Positions 58,201 through 64,000 of a DNA stretch of 64,000 bases are shown piece by piece. Below the pieces are notes generated by a model. That model was not told the origin of the DNA. It did no database searches and saw only the letters and a program-made list of their open reading frames with translations. Within the stretch, counting starts at the first letter, position 1. Each line of letters begins with the position of its first letter. The stretch is from Phycisphaerales bacterium UBA1161 (lineage in GTDB: Bacteria; Planctomycetota; Phycisphaerae; Tepidisphaerales; Tepidisphaeraceae). Location: contig DBZL01000028.1 of assembly GCA_002311745.1 (NCBI GenBank), forward strand, positions 1 to 64,000, written 5' to 3'. The translations under genes and the position numbers were made by a program.

Positions 58201-58225
58201 CGGCGGTGCGCAGCACCGCGGGTTC
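58194..58225. repeat. GAACCCGCGGTGC palindrome, inverted copy
   Basis: GATTTAGCGGCGGTGC then GCAGCACCGCGGGTTC is the reverse complement of 51881-51912 with one change (GCAG versus GAAG in the loop). It contains the rdgB stop codon, so the repeat set the C-terminus of the gene. Confidence 0.75.
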
Positions 58226-58310
58226 GCCCGGCCTCGCAGAATCACGGTCGCCTGTTTAGCGCGGCGATATCCTCTTCCGCCAAGGGGCGATCCGGTCTAA
58301 ACTGCTGGTC

Positions 58311-58727
58311 ATGAGCCGCATCCTGGTGGCGGTGAGCAGCCCCTACGCCGCGGAAAAGGTCGTGACGGCGGTGGCGGATTTGGCCAAGCGGCTGGCGGCC
58401 GAGGTGCTGGTCGTTCACGTCTCTCGCCCCAGCGGCGGACAAATGCGCCAACAGGAACAGGCCGAGGGGGAGGCGGCCGTCAGCCTGCTGCGCAGCAAAC
58501 TCCAGCAGCTCGACGTGCCGGTACAAACGCTGCTGATGTTCAGCGAGGACATCGCCCGGGCGATTTTGAACACGGCGGCCGAGCACCAGATCAGCCTGAT
58601 CGTGCTGGGGCTGACGGGGAAAAACATTTTTGCCCGCCTCCTCGCCGGAAACGTGCCCGTCGAGCTGATCAAGAACACGAAAATTCCCGTCCTGCTACTG
58701 CCGCCGGAGGGACCGGGCGCCCTTTGA
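58311..58727 (+). CDS. Universal stress protein (UspA family)
   Basis: A 138-residue single-domain Usp. MSRILVAVSSPYAAEKVVTA opens the fold, AEVLVVHVSRP is strand two, and LIVLGLTGKNIFARLLAGNV, then PVELIKNTKIPVLLL, is the ATP-binding C-terminal segment (GxxGxxxxxxxGNVxxxL type, partly changed: GLTGKNIFARLLAGN). Function under stress unknown. Confidence 0.88.
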   Translation: MSRILVAVSSPYAAEKVVTAVADLAKRLAAEVLVVHVSRPSGGQMRQQEQAEGEAAVSLLRSKLQQLDVPVQTLLMFSEDIARAILNTAAEHQISLIVLGLTGKNIFARLLAGNVPVELIKNTKIPVLLLPPEGPGAL

Positions 58728-58842
58728 CGGCGACTCCCGTCGCGAATTTCAAAATAATTCTTTGCGCGCAGGGCAATCACGATATAATCCGCGGCTCGCG
58801 CGGTGACGATATATCGCGGGAGGCTTAACGGAGTCTTAAGAA

Positions 58843-59481
58843 ATGGTCAACGGCGACGAACTCATGCCCAAGGAGTGCTTCTTCACCAAGGGCGTCGGCC
58901 GACACGCACAGAAGCTGATGAGTTTTGAGTTGGCGCTGCGCGACGCCGGCATCGAAACGCAGAATCTCGTCCGCGTTTCCTCGATCTATCCCACCACCTG
59001 CAAAATCGTCCCGATGAAAGAGGGCGTGCCCAAGCTCAAGCCGGGACAAATTACGTTCGTCGTGCTCGCCGAGGCGGCGACGGATGAACCCAACCGGCTG
59101 ATTTGCTCCGGCATCGGCCTGGCCATCCCGCGCACCCACGCCCACGGCTACATCGCTGAGCACCACGGCTACGGCATGAGCGAAAAAAAGACGGAGGATC
59201 TCGTCGAGGACCTGGCCGCCACCATGCTGGCCACGACGTTGGGCATCCCCTTCGACGCCGACAAGAGCTGGGATGAGCGGGAACAGCAGTACAAGATGAG
59301 CGGCGACATCGTCAAAACCCGCTCGGTGGTTCAAACCGCCGAGGGCGACAAGAGCGGGCTGTGGACCAGCGTTGTCTCCGCCGTGGTCTTCATCCTCGAC
59401 CCGACCCTGGTGGAAAGAGCGGGCGCTGACAAGGCGGTGGTTGAAAAAACCGAGCCGCGAGCAGTGTCGGCCACCGCATGA
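58843..59481 (+). CDS. Pyruvoyl-dependent arginine decarboxylase
   Basis: A 212-residue PvlArgDC. The precursor self-cleaves between S46 and S47 in VRVSSIYP to form a pyruvoyl group at the alpha-chain N-terminus. ECFFTKGVGRHAQKLMSFEL, SGIGLAIPRTHAHGYIAEHH and YGMSEKKTEDLVEDLAATML are conserved. It converts arginine to agmatine, the first step of the route completed by aguA and aguB, convergent just downstream. This enzyme class is best known from archaea and chlamydiae. Confidence 0.92.
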   Translation: MVNGDELMPKECFFTKGVGRHAQKLMSFELALRDAGIETQNLVRVSSIYPTTCKIVPMKEGVPKLKPGQITFVVLAEAATDEPNRLICSGIGLAIPRTHAHGYIAEHHGYGMSEKKTEDLVEDLAATMLATTLGIPFDADKSWDEREQQYKMSGDIVKTRSVVQTAEGDKSGLWTSVVSAVVFILDPTLVERAGADKAVVEKTEPRAVSATA

Positions 59482-59483
59482 CT

Positions 59484-59513
59484 TTTAGCCGCGTCGCGTG
59501 CGACGCGCTTAAA
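59484..59513. terminator. Palindrome between convergent arginine decarboxylase and aguA
   Basis: TTTAGCCGCGTCG and CGACGCGCTTAAA can pair around CGTG, with a perfect 7-bp core (59490-59496 with 59501-59507) flanked by TTTAG and CTTAAA. It fills the 34-base space between the two stops, so it may terminate both transcripts. The TTTAGC/GCTAAA-type ends recall the palindromes at 51881 and 58194. Confidence 0.7.
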
Positions 59514-59515
59514 TG

Positions 59516-60604
59516 TCAGCCGTCTGCGGGCTGCTGCTGGCTCAGACAGTGGATCGCCCCCAATCCCCAGATCAATTCCACGCAGTCGATGCCGATCACT
59601 TTGTGCTTTGGCAAATGTGACCGCAGAATTTCCATCGCCGTGCGGTCGTTATTGCGATTGCCGTAGGTCGGCACCAGAAGGGCGCCGTTGACGAAGTAGA
59701 AATTCACGTACGTGGCGGGGAGACGCTGGCCGGCGTGCTGAACCACGCCGGGCATGGGAATCTCGATGATTTCAAACGGCCGGCCATCCTGGTCGCGCAG
59801 GCGGTGCAATTGCTTGCGCACATCGCGTAAGACGGGGTAGTTTTCGTCCTTGGGATCTTCTTCGACGGCGACGACGATTTTGCGGGGGCTGATGAAACGG
59901 GTCAGGTCATCCACGTGGCCATCCGTGTCGTCGCCGGCGATGGAGCCGCTGAGCCAGCAAACCTTTTTCTGGCCGTAATAGTCTTTCAGATATCGCTCGA
60001 TTTGGGATTTGCCCAGATCGGGGTTGCGATTTTTGTTCAGCAGGCAATCGGTGGTGGTGAGCACGGTGCCTTTGCCGTTGAAATCGACGGCGCCGCCTTC
60101 CATGACGATGTTGGGATAAAAAAGGGGAAGACCGAGGTGTTGGGCGATGTGCGTGGGGACGGCATCGTCGTCATCGTACGGCGGATATTTGCCGCCCCAG
60201 GCGTTGAACGCCCAATCGACGATGGCCAGGGACCGCTTGCCGCGGCTCTTTTTTACGACGAACGCCGGACCGTGATCGCGGCACCAGCTTTCGTTGGTCT
60301 TGACGTGGAAAAAACGAACGTTGCGCAGCGGACAGCCGTGCCGGGTGAGCCGCTGTTTGACGATCCGCTCATAGTTGCCGTTGGGGACGTTGAGGCAGAG
60401 GCGCTCGCGGGGGGCGATCTGGCGAAAGATGCGCGCCAGGTTTTCCAGCACGGCGTGGTATTTGCCGGGAAAGGAAATGCCCTCGGGCCGCGGCCAACTG
60501 AACCAGGTGGCGGCGTGTTTCTCCCATTCGGCTGGAAACGTATAGCCCAGGGATGCCGGCGTGGCTGCCAAAACTTGGGGCGGTTTTTCACGTCGCATCG
60601 ACAA
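59516..60604 (-). CDS. aguA: Agmatine deiminase
   Basis: A 362-residue agmatine deiminase that makes N-carbamoylputrescine and ammonia. AEWEKHAATWFSWPRPEG, NESWCRDHGPAFVV, MEGGAVDFNGKGTVLTTTDC, DDTDGHVDDLTRFISP and the nucleophile C353 in WGLGAIHCLSQQ are all present. ATG at 60604 overlaps the aguB stop by 17 bases; ATG at 60598 is an alternative. Middle step of the putrescine route. Confidence 0.95.
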   Translation of the reverse strand: MSMRREKPPQVLAATPASLGYTFPAEWEKHAATWFSWPRPEGISFPGKYHAVLENLARIFRQIAPRERLCLNVPNGNYERIVKQRLTRHGCPLRNVRFFHVKTNESWCRDHGPAFVVKKSRGKRSLAIVDWAFNAWGGKYPPYDDDDAVPTHIAQHLGLPLFYPNIVMEGGAVDFNGKGTVLTTTDCLLNKNRNPDLGKSQIERYLKDYYGQKKVCWLSGSIAGDDTDGHVDDLTRFISPRKIVVAVEEDPKDENYPVLRDVRKQLHRLRDQDGRPFEIIEIPMPGVVQHAGQRLPATYVNFYFVNGALLVPTYGNRNNDRTAMEILRSHLPKHKVIGIDCVELIWGLGAIHCLSQQQPADG

Positions 60605-61520
60605 ACCGTTTGGTCAGATCGCCGTACGCGTCGATCCGACGGTCGCGCAAAAACGGCCAGTGCGTCCGGCTGAATTCCACTTTTTTCAGATCGCAAGCGA
60701 CGACCAGGACTTCCTGCTTGCCGGCTGAAGCCCGCCGGAGGATTTGTCCATCGGGCGCGGCGACGAACGATTGGCCCCAGAACTCGATGCCGTCCTTGCT
60801 GACCGCCTTGCCGCCCGGGCCGATGATTTTTTCCACACCGATGCGGTTGGGCACGCAGACGAAACAGCCGTTGGCCACCGCGTGACTGCGCTGGATCAGC
60901 TCCCAGCTTTCGTGCTGGGCCTTGCCGTACTGGGCCTTTTCGCGCGGATGCCAGCCGATGGCCGTGGGGAAAAAAAGAATCTGCGCCCCGGCCAAAGCGG
61001 TGAGGCGGGACGCTTCGGGAAACCACTGGTCCCAGCAGATCAGCACGCCGATTTTTGCGTACCGCGTCTTCCAGGCGCGAAATCCGGCGTCTCCCGGCGT
61101 GAAATAAAACTTCTCGTAGTACAGCGGATCATCCGGAATGTGCATCTTGCGGTACACGCCCAGGATGGACCCATCCGCGTCGATGACGGCCGCGGTGTTG
61201 TGGTACAGGCCCTGCGCGCGTTTCTCGAACAGCGAGGCGATGATGACGACGCGGCGTTTACGGGCCAGTTTTCCCATCGCATCGGTCGAGGGCCCGGGGA
61301 TTTTTTCGGCCAGTTGGAAGAACCGGTGGTCCTCCACTTGGCAAAAGTATTGCGAGTGGAACAGTTCCGGCGTGCAGATGATCTTTGCCCCATTCTTGGC
61401 GGCGTGCTCGATCAGGTGAAGCTGTTCGGCCAGATTGGCGTCGCCGTCCGGCCCACAGGCCATCTGCGTCAGGCCGACGGTGACGATCGAATCCGTAGGT
61501 TTGTGGCGGGACTTGGCCAT
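60588..61520 (-). CDS. aguB: N-carbamoylputrescine amidase
   Basis: A 310-residue nitrilase-family amidase, giving putrescine, CO2 and ammonia. The catalytic triad is E52 (CTPELFHSQ), K125 (VYRKMHIPDD) and C162 (ICWDQWFPE). WHPREKAQYGKAQHESWELI, then QRSHAVANGCF, matches AguB orthologues. ATG at 61520 is preferred; the longer frame upstream only translates a REP-like palindrome. First gene of the aguB-aguA operon. Confidence 0.95.
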   Translation of the reverse strand: MAKSRHKPTDSIVTVGLTQMACGPDGDANLAEQLHLIEHAAKNGAKIICTPELFHSQYFCQVEDHRFFQLAEKIPGPSTDAMGKLARKRRVVIIASLFEKRAQGLYHNTAAVIDADGSILGVYRKMHIPDDPLYYEKFYFTPGDAGFRAWKTRYAKIGVLICWDQWFPEASRLTALAGAQILFFPTAIGWHPREKAQYGKAQHESWELIQRSHAVANGCFVCVPNRIGVEKIIGPGGKAVSKDGIEFWGQSFVAAPDGQILRRASAGKQEVLVVACDLKKVEFSRTHWPFLRDRRIDAYGDLTKRFVDAT

Positions 61521-61526
61521 CTTTTC

Positions 61527-61555
61527 CCCTCTCCCCGGTATTTCCGGGGAGAGGG
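61527..61555. repeat. REP-like palindrome (CCCTCTCCCC type)
   Basis: CCCTCTCCCCGG and CCGGGGAGAGGG form a perfect 12-bp stem around TATTT, followed by TCAGGGTGAGGGG. It belongs to the family at 10379, 10481 and 34864. It lies immediately upstream of aguB and at the 3' end of the DUF559 remnant, whose last codons it supplies. Confidence 0.8.
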
Positions 61556-61849
61556 TCAGGGTGAGGGGTTCTTCTCCAAACAGCATTCCAAAATCGATTC
61601 CAGCACAGAATCCAGATGGTCGAACACATCCGAATTCTCAAACCGGATCAGTTTCAATCCACACTGATTCAGCTTTTGGGTTCGCAGCCGATCATACGCA
61701 GCCCGATCCGAATGCGAATCGCCATCCAATTCGACCGCGAGTTTGGCCGCGGCGCAATAAAAGTCAACGATATAGCCGTTCATCGCCTGTTGGCGGCGGA
61801 ATTTGAAGGCTTCCCGTCTGCCAATTCCGCCCCGCGGCTTTTCACCCAC
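61556..61849 (-). CDS. DUF559 endonuclease-like protein, N-terminally truncated
   Basis: A 97-residue DUF559 (Vsr/REase-fold) domain: EAFKFRRQQAMNGYIVDFYC, then AAAKLAVELDGDSHSDRAAY, RLRTQKLNQCGLKLIRFENS. The acidic core D (VDFYC) and E-x-D (VELDGDSH) is intact. The usual N-terminal 25-30 residues are absent. GTG at 61849 overlaps the upstream stop by 8 bases. The C-terminus is formed by a REP-like palindrome. Either a shortened functional protein or a decaying gene. Confidence 0.6.
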   Translation of the reverse strand: MGEKPRGGIGRREAFKFRRQQAMNGYIVDFYCAAAKLAVELDGDSHSDRAAYDRLRTQKLNQCGLKLIRFENSDVFDHLDSVLESILECCLEKNPSP

Positions 61850-62273
61850 CCTGCGTATACCAGACGATAAGCAGTTGCAGGATCACCTCAATAAACTTGA
61901 CAATCGCCCGAATGGCCACTTTAGGCAGCCAGCCATTGCCTTCTCGGGGGGTCCTTTTCGACTGAACGATCTTTCCGGCAGCGGTGCTTTGCGGTCCGTT
62001 GGCAATGATCAGATTCTCCACCTCAACGTGAATTTGTGTGGTGCGCGTCCCGCTGATTTCTTGCATCACGGCCCACCGGCCCGCCGCCGGGCGGCGTGCC
62101 CGAAACCGAGCCAAGTATTTTACCGTCACTCCCAAACGCTCAAGCTCTCTTGTCGCTTGTGCCGCAAGAGCGAAATTATTTATATGTCCGGCGCGTTCCA
62201 GAGCCGCGGACCACGCGGCCGGGGAATCCTCTGGACGGCGGCAGTTGTCCTTTGATCGGGGGTGGTTGCTCAT
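61842..62273 (-). CDS. Hypothetical protein of an accessory operon
   Basis: 143 residues. AALERAGHINNFALAAQATR, then ELERLGVTVKYLARF, is a helical motif I recall from small planctomycete and phage-type proteins; the C-terminal part is strand-rich and ends with a hydrophobic helix (IVKFIEVILQLLIVWY). ATG at 62273 has GGAG upstream. It follows the HTH protein gene at 140 bases, with a TGTCACA/TGTGACA inverted repeat in the gap. Function unknown. Confidence 0.58.
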   Translation of the reverse strand: MSNHPRSKDNCRRPEDSPAAWSAALERAGHINNFALAAQATRELERLGVTVKYLARFRARRPAAGRWAVMQEISGTRTTQIHVEVENLIIANGPQSTAAGKIVQSKRTPREGNGWLPKVAIRAIVKFIEVILQLLIVWYTQGG

Positions 62274-62379
62274 GGGCCAAACTCCGGTTGATCCCTCCAC
62301 CGGATGGCCCGCCGTCACGTCAGTGTAGCGCTTAGAAATGAGAATCGCCCAGATTTGCCGGGCGAAAGTGTGATTCAGG

Positions 62380-62405
62380 TGTCACAGGAAATGTCGCATG
62401 TGACA
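62380..62405. promoter_or_regulatory. Inverted repeat TGTCACA-N12-TGTGACA
   Basis: Perfect 7-bp arms at 62380-62386 and 62399-62405, upstream of the 143-residue gene on the minus strand and just after the stop of the HTH protein gene. It could be an operator. A second small hairpin (TCGCCC/GGGCGA) lies at about 62345-62365. Confidence 0.5.
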
Positions 62406-62412
62406 ATTGTCG

Positions 62413-63855
62413 CTACTCGCCATCATCGCGATTGTCCCATGCTTGCACCTCACCGGTCTCGCCGTCTTTGGTTCCGGCGGGCAGCGTGTCTCTACCCGCC
62501 TTTAACAGCCGTTTTGCAGCTACAAACTTCTTCATCCGGTAGAGGCTCTGCCGGTTGCAGCCGGCCGCCTGGGCGATTTGCTCATCTGTCCATCTGGGAT
62601 GATCGGCAAGGGCCGCCAAAGCTTTGGCCTCTTTGCTCAATGCGCCTGGCGATGCGTTGGTCAGTTCCTCGGTGTCGGATTGACCGGCGTTGCCACGGCC
62701 GCCCGTCTGCCGGGGCGCGTCGTTGCGATCGCGACTCTTTGTACTCTCGTATTGCGCCGCTTTGGCATATTCAATTTCAAGCTCGGCTTGCACGGCATCG
62801 ACATCACAGAAAAGGTCTTTCTGTAAATCTGAGAGCCATGTCGGCTTGGAAATCGAGGATGTTTTTTGCTTTCCATCCTGTTTTTGCAGGGTAAACACGC
62901 ATTCTCCTCGCCGGAGTTTCTCACATTCTCCCTGAATCTGCGGATCTGCCTGTAGCCTTCCGCTCAGCCCCGGCCAATATTTCTCAACGGACGATGCGTC
63001 GCGGTCATCCAATGATTGCCCGGATAGGCACGGCCTGAGCGCCTCCGCGAAAAGGTGCCCCGCAATACCGTCCCCAGCAGAAAGGTCGGCATCCTTCGGC
63101 AACATCGTTTTCGCGCGGCGATACAGTCCGTCGGTGCGTTCGGCGGCAATAGCAATCCTTCGCCAAAGCGTCAAAACGGCGGCATGCGCGCTTGCATGAG
63201 ATTTTTTTCCGAGCACGTACGGCGCGGCACGCGTGGCCGCGAAGGCCGGCAAAGCAGCCTGCAAGATACTCCGCGCTTGTTCGTTGCTGTCGTGCTCCTC
63301 GCATTCTCCGAGCAGGGCCAGGAGAGATTTGGCCCAGCTATCGACGCTTTCGGCAGCATCCCAAGAACATAGGTGCCGAATGAGGTAGAGGAATGATGTC
63401 GCTTCATCATGCGCGATATCAACCAGCGTTGCCGTTATTGCCGATTCGTCTTCCGCCGCCGCGCGGAACGCCGATTGGGCCAATGGTGCGGCGCCAAAAT
63501 TCGCCCATTGCCGAAGTATCGCAATCAGTTTTTTCCTGATCGGATTCCATTCCCTCGCCGTCCGCTCCCACGGCTTGGAGCCGCGCAACCCGCTGTAGAT
63601 CCAAGACAATGCTGGCGGAATCCCGCTTCGTGGGGCTTGCCCCGGCCGATACGCCTTGAAGCCGTTGGCGATGCGCCGCCGTGGTCCCTCGTCACCGTTA
63701 TTGCTAGTGAAAACGTAAAGCGGTCCTACGGGTAATCGAGCGGCTATTGCGCTGCGCTGGAGACTTCGGATTAACTCGTCCTCGTTTTCGAAGGGGTTGC
63801 CCGCGTCGTTTGCTTCGATACTTCCGATCAGACAATCAATTTCGTTCTTGAACAC
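62413..63855 (-). CDS. Unrecognised 480-residue protein with C-terminal HTH
   Basis: I do not recognise the family. The N-terminal part is mixed (LPVGPLYVFTSNNGDEGPRR; WIYSGLRGSKPWERTAREWN), the middle is all-helical, and residues about 360-400 are charged and disordered (ESTKSRDRNDAPRQTGGRGN). Near 425-450 is an HTH-like segment, HPRWTDEQIAQAAGCNRQSL, followed by a basic helix. This layout suggests a DNA-binding regulator or replication-type protein of a mobile element. GTG at 63855 has AAAGGACGG at good spacing, and that site can be hidden in a hairpin (63858-63907). Confidence 0.65.
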   Translation of the reverse strand: MFKNEIDCLIGSIEANDAGNPFENEDELIRSLQRSAIAARLPVGPLYVFTSNNGDEGPRRRIANGFKAYRPGQAPRSGIPPALSWIYSGLRGSKPWERTAREWNPIRKKLIAILRQWANFGAAPLAQSAFRAAAEDESAITATLVDIAHDEATSFLYLIRHLCSWDAAESVDSWAKSLLALLGECEEHDSNEQARSILQAALPAFAATRAAPYVLGKKSHASAHAAVLTLWRRIAIAAERTDGLYRRAKTMLPKDADLSAGDGIAGHLFAEALRPCLSGQSLDDRDASSVEKYWPGLSGRLQADPQIQGECEKLRRGECVFTLQKQDGKQKTSSISKPTWLSDLQKDLFCDVDAVQAELEIEYAKAAQYESTKSRDRNDAPRQTGGRGNAGQSDTEELTNASPGALSKEAKALAALADHPRWTDEQIAQAAGCNRQSLYRMKKFVAAKRLLKAGRDTLPAGTKDGETGEVQAWDNRDDGE

Positions 63856-63857
63856 AG

Positions 63858-63907
63858 TTCACCGTCCTTTGATCGGGCCGACGCCCCGCAGGCAGCCCGA
63901 CGGTGAA
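63858..63907 (-). promoter_or_regulatory. Possible Shine-Dalgarno-sequestering hairpin
   Basis: TTCACCGTC (63858-63866) and GACGGTGAA (63899-63907) are perfect complements, enclosing a GC-rich interior with GGGC/GCCC pairing. On the minus strand the 3' arm overlaps the ribosome-binding site of the 480-residue protein. The remaining bases to 64000 hold nothing I recognise. Confidence 0.5.
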
Positions 63908-64000
63908 TCAAACTGCGCTGCAGGGTGTCGCTTGGCCGGGCGGTTGCAATCCGCGTCGGCAGTCCCGATGTCTGATTTTACTTCTGCCGCCTATCCGCCT

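Overview
The window reads as a chromosome segment of a GC-rich planctomycete, most likely from the Phycisphaerae side of the phylum. The evidence is a secreted beta-helix protein with an LExxxLLS-type N-terminus, several PEP-CTERM proteins, small proteins of a planctomycete type, a sparse division/cell-wall cluster (mraZ, rsmH, ftsL-like, ftsI, ftsQ-like), flagellar fliS/fliD, and a high density of toxin-antitoxin modules. The taxonomic call rests on motifs and gene order only.

Layout. 0-1.3 kb: 3' end of 23S rRNA, 5S rRNA, then a DUF433/DUF5615 toxin-antitoxin pair followed by a second copy of the 5S 3' end and its terminator. 1.4-6.2 kb: an overlapping operon of PAP2 phosphatase, PlsC-like acyltransferase and rifampicin-phosphotransferase-like protein. 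6.3-10.2 kb: deoC, a thiol/peroxide/iron-stress trio (DsbA-like, peroxiredoxin, Dps) and polyphosphate kinase 2. 10.2-23.8 kb: an accessory region with a beta-helix protein, an AbiJ/HEPN-like defence cluster bracketed by a 21-bp inverted repeat, a DUF5060-type glycosidase, three PEP-CTERM proteins and two vapC remnants. 23.8-26.6 kb: dinB-like, epimerase-like, purE and a shortened UvrC homologue. 26.8-32.7 kb: small hypotheticals, a 48-residue ribbon-helix-helix protein, xerD, queA and lepB. 32.9-40.1 kb: the division cluster on the minus strand. 40.2-47.7 kb: a glycosyltransferase, gltX, smpB, tRNA-Leu, HigBA, a sugar-nucleotide epimerase and rpsP-trmD-rplS. 47.7-49.7 kb: small accessory modules, including a 15-bp repeat resembling a tRNA 3' end, a decayed HigB/HigA pair and a nucleotidyltransferase pair. 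49.7-59.5 kb: yraN, tatD, fliS, fliD, rph, rdgB, usp and pyruvoyl-dependent arginine decarboxylase. 59.5-61.5 kb: aguA and aguB. 61.5-63.9 kb: an accessory operon with an unrecognised 480-residue HTH protein.

Functional links. Pyruvoyl arginine decarboxylase, agmatine deiminase and N-carbamoylputrescine amidase form a complete arginine-to-putrescine route. rph and rdgB, and rpsP-trmD-rplS, are conserved housekeeping neighbourhoods. Peroxiredoxin, thioredoxin-fold oxidoreductase and Dps form an oxidative-stress set.

The most striking sequence-level pattern is a set of intergenic elements built from degenerate 7-9-nt units repeated in register, often as two inverted arms. They include 150-bp elements with inverted ends of up to 33 bp, hairpins in the 23S-5S spacer and at the end of rsmH, and others. 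Two more palindrome families are also present. The best candidates for new biology are these ladder repeats, the toxin-antitoxin cassette inside the rRNA operon, and the bracketed HEPN/AbiJ cluster.
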